Made by a program: the position numbers and the translations under genes. Shown here piece by piece: positions 1-9,421 of a stretch of DNA of 64,000 bases. The stretch is from NCBI GenBank assembly GCA_031835245.1, contig JAVKOQ010000020.1:277001-341000 (forward strand), in the 5' to 3' direction. Position 1 is the first letter of the stretch. Every line of letters begins with the position of its first letter. The notes beneath the pieces are model-generated. The model was given only the letters and a program-made list of their open reading frames with translations. It was not told the origin of the DNA and did not search any database. Origin of the DNA: Balamuthia mandrillaris. Taxonomy: Eukaryota; Discosea; Longamoebia; Balamuthiidae.

Positions 1-82
1 ATGTCCTCTGGTTGCATACCATACGCCAAACCAACCTTCTCACGAGCAGCAGGGCTTCCTCCTAAAACCACAACTATCAGAG

Positions 83-125
<43 letters not shown>

Positions 126-484
126 AACGACAAGAAAGAAAGAAACGACAAGAAAGAAAGAAAGAATGAAAGAAACGACAAGAAAGAAAGTGAGAACAGA
201 AAAGATAAAAACGAAAGGAACCGCCATGAAGAGAGTCTTTTGTCCAAAGAGGGTCGAAACGAAAGGGTACTTTGAGACACGTGTCGGAGGGGCCGTTGCT
301 GCCGCGAAGGTCGTAGGTGACGGGCTGCCTGCGATGGGCTCTATCCGCGTAATGCCACAAGTATTCCGAGCGCTTCATTCCTTTCTTTGCTCTTTTTCCT
401 CTCGAAAATTCGTGTCGTCATGATGAATACAATCCCTTTTTAATGAATTTTTCTTCGAAAGAAAGAAACTCAGCACCACCAAGA
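1..484. repeat. GAAA simple repeat and flanking sequence without a clear gene
   Basis: A GAAA microsatellite runs from about 80 to 190. It is broken at intervals by the unit CGACAA (GAAACGACAAGAAA). Frames that stay open through it encode only Lys/Glu/Arg or Phe/Leu/Ser runs, as any tetranucleotide tract would, so I do not call them genes. From about 200 to 484 I see no supported coding region. This part should hold the promoter of the HRDC gene that starts at 485. Confidence 0.7.
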
Positions 485-832
485 ATGGCCAGCCAGGACG
501 CCGCACAGCCCACCCAACTGGCGCTCGTCCAGCTACAAATGGACTCCTACATCCAGAAGCTGTATGACCTCCTGGTCCAGCTGCGCTCCAAGATGTGCAA
601 CGAGTCATCCTTGGGATTGATGCCCTACATGATCTTTCCCTCCAGCGAGCTCTTGGAGATGGCCACGCGCATGCCCACCACCCTGGAGCAGCTCCAAGCA
701 TGTGGGGTCATCTCCCAGAAAAAGATTTGGACGTATGGACCGCGCTTTGTCTCTGTGATTTGCGAGTTTGTGGCCTGCAACCCGCCAGCCCGCCTCCTCA
801 GATACCAAGCCCTCACTGAACCAACAGACTAA
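485..832 (+). CDS. small stand-alone HRDC-domain protein
   Basis: Intronless frame of 115 residues. I chose the Met at 485 because the 14 residues before it in the open frame look like leader and the conserved part starts afterwards. Almost the whole protein matches the HRDC (helicase and RNase D C-terminal) pattern: a LVQLRSKM helix, the segment PYMIFPSSELLEMATRMPTT, then an EQLQACG-I-S-QKK turn and WTYGPRFVSVI. HRDC domains are nucleic-acid or protein binding helical modules, normally at the C-terminus of RecQ helicases or RNase D. Here no helicase or nuclease is attached. An AATAAA signal lies at 856-861, 24 bases after the stop, so the gene looks complete. Its role is unknown; an accessory nucleic-acid binding role is inference. 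Confidence 0.7.
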   Translation: MASQDAAQPTQLALVQLQMDSYIQKLYDLLVQLRSKMCNESSLGLMPYMIFPSSELLEMATRMPTTLEQLQACGVISQKKIWTYGPRFVSVICEFVACNPPARLLRYQALTEPTD

Positions 833-1199
833 ACTGGTGGTTGTTTACCACGTATAATAAAGCTGATGATGACCAACACTGGACCAGAGAGTGAAGCTCT
901 CCTTTGCTGGGAGACTGATGGAAAGGACAAAATGGTTCACATGTTCAGTTGTTTTATCAGGGTTTGCTCCTTGGGTGATGTGCTGAATCCTGCGTTGACT
1001 TTCAGCAATGTTCGCCTGCTTGCTTCATTAGCATACAATGATTATGGCTACATTTTTTTTGGAGTTTTCTGAGCTTCATTCGCTCCAATCAGTTTCAAAC
1101 CTGTTCTTCCTATTTAACATGGTTGGCTTGGCCAGGGTTTTTTGCATTGTACCTATCACACACACTTTCTCTTTTCTGTCACAAAGCAAAACTCGAACT
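833..1199. other. intergenic stretch after the HRDC gene
   Basis: It holds the HRDC gene's probable polyadenylation signal (AATAAA, 856-861). The rest is open in places but shows no recognisable domain. A T-rich run near 1048-1060 and a pyrimidine-rich stretch near 1160-1180 could be the end of an intron of the next gene. Confidence 0.4.
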
Positions 1200-1657
1200 A
1201 TGTTATGCCTTCTTTGTGATCAGCCCACAGATTTCCAATGTGTAAACTGTGCTGAACCCATTTGCGTGTTTCATAGCTTTGACCACACCCATGTGGCCCG
1301 TCAAAGCCACACCACCATGACGGTCTTGCAGCAACGTCTGTGCGCCTTCTGCAATGATGTGAACCTAATAATTGATGACGAATGGAAAATGGTACATTAT
1401 TGCTTCATCCTGAACTTCATCTGTCTTTTTCTAACAACTACTCTTCAGGTTCAACTGATATTTGTATTGAATATACTCATCCTGCCCATACCCTGTGTAT
1501 GCTACTATGCGATGACCTGCCCAGACAGGGTCAAGAAGAAAGTGGAAGAGTACAACAAAACACTTTTCTCACAAACCCATCAAGGTCACCTGAGGCAAAC
1601 ATGCATTCTTCCTCTATCCCGCCAGCCATTTCCAAGCCCCGCAACCCCGGTTCATGA
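1200..1657 (+). CDS. possible small B-box/zinc-binding protein, exon structure uncertain
   Basis: From a Met at 1200 the frame begins MLCLLC and continues with paired cysteines and histidines (C-x2-C, C-x2-C, C-x2-H, then further His). This resembles a B-box zinc finger. A second LCAFC pair follows near 1340. A candidate GT-AG intron, 1392-1448 (57 bases), has a pyrimidine-rich end. It keeps the frame, but the downstream sequence looks more protein-like in another frame (CIEYTHPAHTLCMLLCDD), which ends at 1657. I could not resolve which splice is used, and there may be an upstream exon. The zinc-binding reading is a pattern call, not a family identification. Confidence 0.35.
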
Positions 1658-1901
1658 GCCATCATGAGAATGCAGCCGAAGAGGACGGTACCGACAAGAG
1701 GCCCCTCCTGAGCCCCGCCGATACCGTGCCAAAGTACTCGCGAAAAAATATCCGCCTATCAGGAATTCCCAAGCATCCAAATTTAAAATATTTGAAGCAT
1801 GTAAATAATTTGAAGCATTCGTTACTATTTTTGGTAACCAAACATTTGCAAAACAACCAGCAAAATGAGGGGAGATGCCCTTTTTTATTTTTTTTGTGCG
1901 T

Positions 1902-2624
1902 TCAGCCATCATCGTCCGTCGATAAAGCCTCCTCGTACCACCGCCTATCCATGGCCCACTCCGCTATGCGCGTCTGACCGAGGCTCCAGGCCACGCACTC
2001 CGTGAGCGCGAGGGCGCCGATGATGTCCCCGTCGCTGGTCTTGGTGCATCCCGTGCGCACCCGCTTCACGATCCACCGGACCACGCCCAAAGACCCCTTG
2101 TGGATCGCTCGCATGTGCAACGTGTGGATGGACGTGGCGGGCACCGCGTCGCCCGGTTTCCACGCGCACACCGCCTCCGTTTTGCTGAAGGGGGAGCGGT
2201 CGCCAAACTTGCGGCAGTAGACGCACTTGTGTCGGGTCTGCCATTTGAGCCAGTCGAAGGGGTCCTCGCATCTGAAAAGCTCCTCCAGCACGTCCGGGCG
2301 GTCAGCGTCCACCAGCTTCAACAACAACTCGTCCGGGAGGTAGGGCTGACGCCCTCCGTATTCCTTTATCAACCCCCGTCTCGCTTTGGGGAACCCCAGC
2401 GACCAGTTCAGCAGGTCCGGCGAAGGGGCGTTCATCACCGCCGATGCGCGCAGGCATCTCGCACAGAGCATCCATCGCGCCATCGCGATGCCCCTCCACT
2501 TGCGACACACCAACCCAAGCACATGGAGCCAATCCCACAAATACAATCGCGCCTCGAGGAACACCATGTTCCATAGCTCGGATGGAAGCTCCTCCCATGG
2601 CGGTGGAGCTGTCCTCTCCTTCAT
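1902..2624 (-). CDS. F-box protein with degenerate ankyrin-like C-terminus
   Basis: Intronless 240-residue frame. It opens with an F-box: PPPWEELPSELWNMVFLEA, followed by VCRKWRGIAMARWM. F-boxes bind Skp1 and bring substrates to SCF ubiquitin ligases. The rest has weak ankyrin-like helices (HMRAIHKGSLGVVRWIVKRV) and a C-x2-C pair (KCVYCRKFGD). Large F-box/ankyrin families are known in amoebae. It is a tandem paralogue of the gene just upstream on the same strand: both share the F-box, the CxYCxKxG motif and the spacing to the ankyrin-like part. The start at 2624 is the only Met before the F-box. The substrate is unknown. Confidence 0.7.
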   Translation of the reverse strand: MKERTAPPPWEELPSELWNMVFLEARLYLWDWLHVLGLVCRKWRGIAMARWMLCARCLRASAVMNAPSPDLLNWSLGFPKARRGLIKEYGGRQPYLPDELLLKLVDADRPDVLEELFRCEDPFDWLKWQTRHKCVYCRKFGDRSPFSKTEAVCAWKPGDAVPATSIHTLHMRAIHKGSLGVVRWIVKRVRTGCTKTSDGDIIGALALTECVAWSLGQTRIAEWAMDRRWYEEALSTDDDG

Positions 2625-3318
2625 TGTTCTTTCTTATAAATAAATTGGGCGGATGTGGAGGTGGATAAATTAAAAGAGGGAGGCCGAATCGTCAGAAGGC
2701 AGGGTCTCAGGTTCGAGGCGTCTCTGCTCAGCAGCAGCTTGGCCGTTTCGAGGCCGCCGCCCGCTATGGCTGTGCGCATAAGTCCCACGAAGTCCGGCTT
2801 GGCGTTCGACTGGCATGTTGGAACCACCCTGTCCAGGTACCAGCGAAGCACACTTACAGAACCCTTCCCCGCGGCATGACAGGCTATTGCACAGGGGGCA
2901 TCGAGGGCTTTCCGTACTTTTGGCAGTACATGCAACACTCGCAATCCACAGACTCGGGCAGAGTGGCCATGTCCTCCAGTATGTCCGCACAATCCATGGA
3001 CACCAGCGCCGCCACCAAACAGGACATGGGATATCGGCGACTGTGGTCTTTGTAGTGGGCCACCAGCGCTTCCACGAACCTCGGCTTCCCGACGGCCCAC
3101 CTCAGAACCTCGGGCGGGCGGCGCATGACCATGGTGCCAAGGTTCGGCGTCTTCCTGGTGTCGTACCCATGGGAGAACATGATCGCCCTCCATCGGCGGC
3201 ACACCTCAGCAAGCAGGGGCGCCCTGCGCCACAGCGAGCGTTCCCCCAGTATCGCATGCCAGATCTCGACGGGCAGCTCCTCCCACGGCGTCGGTGCATT
3301 TGCTGTGGTATCCTCCAT
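2621..3318 (-). pseudogene. F-box/ankyrin-like paralogue with a shifted reading frame
   Basis: The first half is a good F-box protein from the Met at 3318: TPWEELPVEIWHAILGERSL, then VCRRWRAIMFSHG and a CMYCQKYGK motif. Just after that motif, near 2890-2920, the frame stops. Sequence matching the C-terminal half of the neighbouring paralogue (SVSVLRWYLDRV, AIAGGGLETAKLLLS) continues in a different frame to about 2621. A G-run in this stretch makes either a true pseudogene or a sequencing slip possible; an intron seems unlikely because the available GT-AG pair spans only 34 bases. Together with the gene at 1902-2624 it forms a tandem duplicate pair. Confidence 0.55.
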
Positions 3319-3750
3319 ATCGTTCTCTCTTGTGCGGTTCGTGGGAAAGAACGACGACGTCCAAAACAGCCTTTTTATGTTCCGCACCCCCTTGTCAAAC
3401 TGCCCCTCGAGCTCAAGGCGTGCTACGTTATCTTACACCACGGCGGGGCTTGCTCTCTCGCCCAGAATCGGACTGTCCTGCCTATGCGTCTTACGGGCGT
3501 GCTGCCAACTGCACCACGAGAGAACAACCGTTCGTAGTTGTGGACGTTATTATTGTCGCTATTAAACAGCGGCACATTTTTGAACGAAATTTGGCGTAAA
3601 CAAGAGAAGAAAGTCGTGTCACGCCGCCGTTGCCTTCATTTTTGCTACCACACAAGCCACTTTCTTCCTCCTGTAAAACCACATACGCACACAACGCACG
3701 GAAACTCCCTTTGTTCCCACTCCTTTTTTTTTTTTTGCATCCGCCTCACC
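3319..3750. other. intergenic region upstream of the Tim17-like gene
   Basis: Apart from the tRNA-like sequence at 3454-3523, I see no gene here. The stretch separates the divergently transcribed F-box paralogue (minus) and Tim17-like gene (plus), so both promoters should lie in it. A T-run at about 3724-3736 sits just before the plus-strand start codon. Confidence 0.5.
3454..3523 (-). tRNA. tRNA-like sequence, probably a decayed tRNA
   Basis: Read on the minus strand, 70 bases fold into a cloverleaf-like form. The acceptor stem is a perfect 7 bp (TCTCTCG/CGAGAGA). The D-arm is GTGC/GCAC with a GG-containing loop, and A-box and B-box-like motifs are present (TGGTGCAGTTGG and GTCCGATTC). The anticodon stem has one mismatch, the loop lacks the invariant T33, and only three of five T-stem pairs form. 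If used, the anticodon position reads GAC (Val). The defects make a functional tRNA doubtful; a pseudo-tRNA or a tRNA-derived fragment is more likely. Confidence 0.4.
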
Positions 3751-4453
3751 ATGGACAACCTTGAGTTTATGAACCAACCGCGCCATTCCATCTACCCAAA
3801 GATGTCTTGCACGGACTATGGCTGTTTGTTTCTCTGAGCTCATTCTCGTCTTTTGCTTTTATATTTTCGTGTTTGATCTTCTTTCTCTCGGTCTCTCACT
3901 CTCGTCCTTCCCTCTTCCTCTGTTTAGTTGCCTACACTGCCGCAGGAAGTTCGGTGGGTGCCATCGGTGGCGCCGCGCTTGGAGCCTACAAAGCAGCGAA
4001 GCTCAAAGGCCACCCCGAACTCTCCTTCACCGGCTTACTACTGGGCAATTCCATTCGCTACGGCCTCTACTTGGGCGCTCTCTCTGGCATGGTCTCCTAT
4101 TTCCATTGCTCTTTGGACCAGTATGCTCCCTTCCATTCTTGTTCCTCTCTTTGTCCTCTCGTTCACTTTGCTCTGTTCTCTCTATGCCTCCTCCTCTTGC
4201 ACTCCTCCTCTAACCTCCTTCTCTTTGCCTCAACAAAAACAGGTATAGAGGAGTAACAGACCTGTGGAACGCGTTGGGAGCCGGCGTGGCGGCCGGCAGC
4301 TTGGCCAGCTTGCCCATCAACCGCTCCTTGATGGGGTCGTTGCGCACCGGGCTCTTCATGGGCCTCTTCTGGACGGCCATGAACTACTCCCAGATGACTC
4401 CCATGCACAGCAAGGAGATGCGGAAGAAGATTGAAACCGTGGCTCACAAGTAG
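3751..4453 (+). CDS. Tim17/22/23-family membrane protein, complex I B14.7-like
   Basis: Three exons (3751-3823, 3928-4120, 4243-4453) join in frame to give 158 residues. The protein has glycine-rich hydrophobic segments typical of the Tim17/Tim22/Tim23 fold: GSSVGAIGGAALGAYKAAK, then RYGLYLGALSGMVSYF, then WNALGAGVAAGSLASLP and SLRTGLFMGLFWTAMNY, with a basic C-terminus. The YRGVTDLWN segment before the third helix is typical of this superfamily. Members are mitochondrial inner-membrane import channels or complex I accessory subunits such as NDUFA11/B14.7. The short length and N-terminal motif make the complex I subunit my preferred but unproven reading. Splice phases agree at both junctions (phase 1, then phase 2). 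Confidence 0.65.
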
Positions 4454-4603
4454 CCTTGGTCTCTCCGTTGTCTTTGTTTTTCCAGTCGAAAGTGATATAC
4501 ATACAATGCATTCCTCTCTGTACATAATACAATCAAGTCTGGTTCTGAGAACTGGAGTACGAGGAGAGAGAGAGAGAAGAGAGAAGAGGAAGAGAGAGAG
4601 AGA

Positions 4604-4647
<44 letters not shown>

Positions 4648-4869
4648 CACATGCGAAGAAGAAGAAGCAGCACGCTACAACTTGTGATAAGGGGCGAGGC
4701 CAAGCCCACGGCAACCCGACAGAAAATCGGCGTAAAATCCTCGCCTCTGACCCTCCCCATCCTTCTTTCCTCCTCTTGTCCTGTCTCCTCCGTTGCCACA
4801 ATAAGAGAACCAGTTTCTCCCCTTCTTCCTTTCCTTCTCTTTGAAACACACAAACCAACCAACAAAAAA
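4454..4869. repeat. GA-rich intergenic stretch
   Basis: A purine tract of mostly GA repeats runs from about 4560 to 4643, between the Tim17-like gene and the next small membrane-protein gene. Both neighbours are on the plus strand. The rest (4650-4869) is mixed sequence that should carry the downstream gene's promoter and leader. Long minus-strand frames across it are an effect of the repeat. Confidence 0.7.
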
Positions 4870-5193
4870 ATGAACCTGGAAAACGTGTCCCAGTCAGTGC
4901 GCAACCTGGACTACCACACGCCGGTGGCCCCGCGCTACGTCAGCTTCTTCCGCGGCTACTTCTTCAAGCTGGGCGCGGTGGTGGCGCTCACCATGGGCCT
5001 GGCCCACTGGCAGCTCAACCACTACGAGCGGAGCAGGCGGCGCCTGGCGGCGCTGAGGCGGCAGCTGAAGGAGGAGCGGGACGCCCACATCACGGCGGCG
5101 CCCTCCCCTCAGGAAAAGATCCTGACGGTGGAGGAGTTCAAGCGACGCATGCAGGCCCAAGGGCATGATACGCGTGGCTTCTTTGATGAGTAA
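4870..5193 (+). CDS. small single-pass membrane protein of unknown function
   Basis: Intronless, 107 residues from the Met at 4870, which is preceded by an A-rich leader. One membrane span (residues about 30-48, YFFKLGAVVALTMGLAHWQL) is followed by a strongly basic helix (ERSRRRLAALRRQLKEER) and a C-terminal LTVEEFKRRMQAQGHDTRGF segment. An AATAAA signal overlaps the end (5196-5201). The single span plus amphipathic basic tail resembles small inner-membrane subunits or assembly factors of mitochondria. I do not recognise the family. Its neighbour is a Tim17-like protein, which is suggestive but not evidence of a joint role. Confidence 0.6.
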   Translation: MNLENVSQSVRNLDYHTPVAPRYVSFFRGYFFKLGAVVALTMGLAHWQLNHYERSRRRLAALRRQLKEERDAHITAAPSPQEKILTVEEFKRRMQAQGHDTRGFFDE

Positions 5194-5220
5194 AAAATAA
5201 AGTTTGTTGGAAGGCAGTGG

Positions 5221-6545
5221 TTACTTGTTTTTCTTTGTGGAAGTGGAAAGGTCTGCACTGGTACCAGCTTCTGCTCCTTCTTCTTCTCGTTGCTCGTCTT
5301 CTCCCCGACGATGCGTGGCCATCGGCTTCAGTTCGACAGAAGAGGAGGAAGAGGCAGAAGGCTTTTGCCATTGTCGAGTCTTGGATAGCATTTGTTGGTG
5401 CCTCTCGTGCTCTATCTTGTAAAAGATGGAGCCATCGTAGAGGCCCTTCATGTCCTCCTTCTTGAGGCAGCCGTGACGATCGCCCAGCAGCCAGATGACA
5501 AAGGTCCATTCGAACTTGGCTGCTGTCCAGCCGAAAAAGTCCCAAGCGTCCCTCATGTCCTCCGTCATCCTCCATACTGCTCCTGGTGTCATATAGCTAA
5601 TTTTTTTTTAAGCAGAGGAAGGAAGAAGAATGAAGAAGAAGAAGAAGAAGAAGAAGAAGAAGAAGAAGAACAAGAACAAGAAGAGGAAGAAGAATGAAGA
5701 AGAAGAATAACAACAACAAGAAGTAACAAACCCAGTGTCATCAGGGTCGTACTTCGCCCAGAGACGTAAGAATCTGGCTTCATCAAACTGCCCATGGTGG
5801 TCGTACAAACGGGTGTCGCTGCCGTGGGTGCTACGATGCACGTTCTTCATGTAAATGGTAGTGGTAGGCCACCAGTATGGCGAAGTGGCAAACGCTGTTG
5901 AGAGAGTAGTGGAAGAATAGCAGAGAGGTGAGAAGAAAACAGAGCAAGAAAACAAGGAAGAGAGGACAAAGAGATGAGATGAGAACAGAGCCTATAGAGA
6001 AGCAGTGAAGCATAGAGGAGAGCGAGAGAAGCTAGCTTGGCTGGAAGGAAAAAACTAAACATACCCATGCTAAAGTTCACAAAGGCGCTGGCCCAAGCCG
6101 AGTTGAATGGATTCCATCCGAGCGCCCTGAAGCCCTTGTAGCTCTCATACCAAGTGACCTTGCCGTCATTGTTGCGGTCGAAGAAGGCCACGTGCTTCTG
6201 CAGCGGGGTCATCTTGTGCCAGTCGGGCCTGTAGCGCTCCGCCTCCTCCCTGTGCTCGCGGTGCCTGCGCAGCTCGATCCCGAGGCCCCTTGCCAGCAGC
6301 ACGACTATGGCAAAAGCTCTCGCCAGGAAGAAGAAGCAGAGGGAGAAGGCCTTGTAGCAGGCCCAACGGAACAAGGCCAGAGGGGAGGTGAGGTGGTACA
6401 TGGTGTAGTGCCAGGCGCACATGGCCGCGTCCGAGCAGCTCTCAGAGCCGAGCGGGTGCTGCTGCGGCTTTTTCCATTTCTCTTCCTCAGTGGGTTGATT
6501 TTGTTTCTTCGTGGGGGGAGGGGTTTCAAAAGTGGTGTACTCCAT
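5221..6545 (-). CDS. caleosin (haem peroxygenase / lipid-droplet EF-hand protein)
   Basis: Three exons (6545-6065, 5894-5732, 5596-5221) join in frame to give 339 residues. Caleosins are calcium-binding, haem-containing peroxygenases on lipid droplets or ER membranes that oxidise fatty acids. Visible hallmarks are the single EF-hand DRNNDGKVTWYE (about 123-134) directly after the haem-ligand-type KHVAFFD, then GFRALGWNPFNSAW, a hydrophobic stretch, and the second conserved His in HGSDTRLYDHHGQF. The WAKYDPDDTGYMTP and WDFFGWTAAKFEW segments follow, as in the family. The N-terminus is unusual: an extra hydrophobic region (about 54-88) precedes the EF-hand. The Ser/Glu-rich C-terminal tail is also non-canonical. 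The second intron (5597-5731) is mostly a GAA repeat on the plus strand. Confidence 0.85.
5597..5731. repeat. GAA trinucleotide repeat in a caleosin intron
   Basis: The plus strand reads GAAGAA repeats with minor interruptions from about 5618 to 5710, so the caleosin transcript reads TTC. The tract makes up most of intron 2 and supplies its pyrimidine-rich acceptor side. Confidence 0.8.
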
Positions 6546-7033
6546 CTTCTTCTCCTCTATGCCTCGCTGGTTGTTTCCTTCTTGATTGTCCTCGTCGTCG
6601 TGGTTGGGGTGTGACTTGGAGTTTCAGAGAGAGTGAAGGCAAACCAACGTTTTCTTTGTGTGTGTTTTCAAAAAGGAGGCACAAAATGGTAGCATTGGGG
6701 GCAGAGTAGCATGGCACCAGCCAGCCAAAACGGTGGGGAGGGGGTAACGTTGCCGTTCCATTGGAGCGCACAAAGGCAGCACCGAAACAGGTTTGCCTTG
6801 CCTCTGCTTTTAGCTTTCTGCCAAGTTTCCGTTTAATTTCAAAGGCTAAAATTCCAGGACGACACGGGAAAGAGAAATATCGGAATTAATTTGAAGAAAC
6901 TTCATTGAAAAATCGGAAAATAGGAAAAAGGAACCAATCGGGTGTTGCCACGCCGCTTACGACAACAAGCAAAAATGGCCACCCAAAAGAAACAAAAACA
7001 AATAAACCAGGGAAGGAGACAACCACAACACCA
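6546..7033. promoter_or_regulatory. divergent intergenic region, caleosin and secreted-protein genes
   Basis: About 490 bases between two start codons pointing away from each other. No coding pattern is convincing. It must contain the promoters of both genes, but I see no specific motif that I can name. Confidence 0.4.
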
Positions 7034-8341
7034 ATGGAGGTTCTTCTCGCACAGCGACTGCACCGGCTGGCAGTCTTCCCACTGTGGGTTCCGCTTATTC
7101 TTCTTCTTCTTCTCCTCCTCGAGCCAATCCTTTCTACCTCGGCTTTCCCTCCCATCGTCACGGATGACTCCCCTTTCGAGACCTGGCAGCCTCACGTAAA
7201 CAAGGTGGCAGAGGAAGCGCTCCTCTCCATCAACGCCCAACTCAGGGCGGAGTCCATGGGCCAGCAGCAAGAAACCGCGACCTCCCTCACGCAAGCCAGG
7301 CAGCTGCTCCGCCCACGCTCCCCCGTGGAGCTGGCCCTGGTCGAAATGGAGGGCGTTCGCCTGGCTGACACCCTCCTCTTCACTGCTACCGCCGAGGTGG
7401 AGCACCCCGCCATGATGGCGCTGATGCCTGGACATCGCCGCACCAGCCTAGATCTGGCCTACCTTCAACCTCCCGAGGTTTGGAACTTCCTCTGGAGGCT
7501 GCACTCCCCCTCTGCTGGCTCTGGGGCGCTGATCCCTCTGCCACACCCTGACGCCCAGCCAGCTTTCCCGGTGGTGGAGGTGGAGGGTCCTTTGGAGTTT
7601 TGGTTCTCGGAGAAGGTGAACCAGGCAGAGTTTTGGTTGCCAAACCGGGCGGAGGTGGAGCCCTTTCAGCGTTTGACGGTGCATGCTGGTGTGCGGGTGC
7701 AGCTCTCTGGGCTAAAGCAGCTACGCCTGCGCAACGACGTTTACCTGGATGAGGACGGAGAGATGGACAAGGAGGAAAATGATGAGATGCCCCAGCTGGA
7801 GGCTCACCCGCTGTCCCCTTCTTCCCTGCGAGTCATCACCTCCGAGCCAGGAATGAGGTTCAAGGCCAAGATGACGAAACGCCATACTGTCGAACTTTCC
7901 TCTTCACTGCCCTCCTCTTCTTCCTCTTCTTCTTCATCCCATTCTCTGATGAAAACGGAAGGTACAGTCGGTAGCCATGGAGAAGACGGTCTGCTGCTCT
8001 CCGCTGACAACTTGGTGAAAGCAGTTCGCTTTGCTGTGTCTTCTGCCTCGGGCGTGGATGGCGGTCTCCAGGCAAGGAGGATCGTGGCGGGAAAGATCGA
8101 GGCGGTGAGGGTGCTGCTCGTTCCTATGCAGGTGAGAGAGAGCGAGACGGGGGCAATCAGTCGGTGGGAGGCTGTAATGGTCACTGATGCCAAGGACAAA
8201 ACAATGCCACTCTCGTTGCAGCAGCTCATTACCTCGCAGGACCTGAACATGGTGTCCGTGGACGAGTATTCGCACTTGATGAACGCAACGTCGCCCATCC
8301 CTTCTCTCATGATCAACCTTTCCAACAGAGGAGCGGAGTAA
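7034..8341 (+). CDS. secreted protein of unknown family
   Basis: Single long exon. The frame is open from 6905, but the Met at 7034 places a basic n-region and a leucine-rich core (PLWVPLILLLLLLLEP) at the very start, a classical signal peptide with cleavage near residue 26-28 (LSTSAFPP). That gives about 435 residues. The mature part is soluble, with alternating hydrophobic beta-like segments. An acidic loop (DEDGEMDKEENDEM) and a serine run near 7910-7940 interrupt it, and a possible N-glycosylation site (NATS) lies near the C-terminus. I do not recognise a domain. It is probably exported or vacuolar. Codon usage is like its neighbours. Confidence 0.65.
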   Translation: MEVLLAQRLHRLAVFPLWVPLILLLLLLLEPILSTSAFPPIVTDDSPFETWQPHVNKVAEEALLSINAQLRAESMGQQQETATSLTQARQLLRPRSPVELALVEMEGVRLADTLLFTATAEVEHPAMMALMPGHRRTSLDLAYLQPPEVWNFLWRLHSPSAGSGALIPLPHPDAQPAFPVVEVEGPLEFWFSEKVNQAEFWLPNRAEVEPFQRLTVHAGVRVQLSGLKQLRLRNDVYLDEDGEMDKEENDEMPQLEAHPLSPSSLRVITSEPGMRFKAKMTKRHTVELSSSLPSSSSSSSSSHSLMKTEGTVGSHGEDGLLLSADNLVKAVRFAVSSASGVDGGLQARRIVAGKIEAVRVLLVPMQVRESETGAISRWEAVMVTDAKDKTMPLSLQQLITSQDLNMVSVDEYSHLMNATSPIPSLMINLSNRGAE

Positions 8342-8660
8342 GAAAGACTGGGTACTCCCGTTTGTTTGTAAGATTGTTTGTATATCTAAAAGTTTAGACA
8401 CGTCTCCACTCAACCCTCTGCATGTTGTGATGAGGAAGGGAAAGAAGAAGGTGAAGAAGAATAACAAGACGAAGCAGCAGAAGAAGAGAAAGAGGAAGAA
8501 GAAGAAGAAGCAGAAGAAGCAGAAGAAGAAGAAGAAGAAGAAGAGGAAGTAGAAAATGAGGACAAGGGAGGTCGACAAAAAACCCGTCGATCAAGACGAC
8601 ATGAAGCAATATTATCTGCCCAACAAAAAAAAAGGGAAGAGAAAAGGGTAGAGGCGAGGC
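8342..8660. repeat. GAA-rich intergenic stretch
   Basis: From about 8440 to 8555 the plus strand is a degenerate GAA/GAAG repeat with a few other triplets. It lies between two plus-strand genes. Long minus-strand Ser/Leu/Phe frames over it are repeat artefacts. No gene is supported. Confidence 0.7.
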
Positions 8661-9380
8661 ATGCAAGCAGCAGCACGAAAGATAGGCAGGATCAAACCAG
8701 AGAACAGCGTCTTCTTTCTTTGCGATGTGCAAGAAAGATTTCGTGACTTGATCAGCCACATGCCTTCCGTTGTGCATGTCTCTGATTTGATGGTTCGCTG
8801 TTGTTCGTGTTCACTTCCAATGAAAATCAATTTATTTATTTTTTTTGGAATCAAAAGATGAAGACTTACTAATGGCGTTTATGTTTAGGTCAAGGCTGCT
8901 CCTGTATTTAAGATCCCTGTCGTAGTGACCGAACAATATCCAAAAGCGTTTGGAAGGATTGGTAAAGCTCGCTTTCTCTCTTTCTCTCTGGCCATCGTCC
9001 GTCATCCAACAACAAAATAAATAGTTCCAGAGATTGATCTCAGCGGAGAGGAGGTGCACAAGTTTGAGAAGACTCGCTTCTCCATGCTTACCGAGGATGT
9101 CACCGCCTTCTTGAGCCAACACCCACAACGCACCTCTGTCGTTCTCTTTGGCATTGAGGTTACATCTCTCTTTCTACCTTTAACTATCGCTCTCTGCTTC
9201 TGCCCTTCTCTTTCAGTTGCTCTTCTAACTTGCATACCATACCAAAAGGCGCATGTTTGCGTGCTTCAAACGGCGTTGGACCTTCTGGAGCGCAACTACG
9301 ACGTACACATACTGGCCGACGGCACCTCCTCCCAACGCCCCAGCGACCGTGTTATGGGCTTTGAGGTTTATTTTCTGCTT

Positions 9381-9421
<41 letters not shown>

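Noticed and set aside
4163-4858. Long minus-strand frame rich in Leu and Ser
   Set aside because: It overlaps the verified Tim17-like exons on the other strand and the GA tract, and has no domain.
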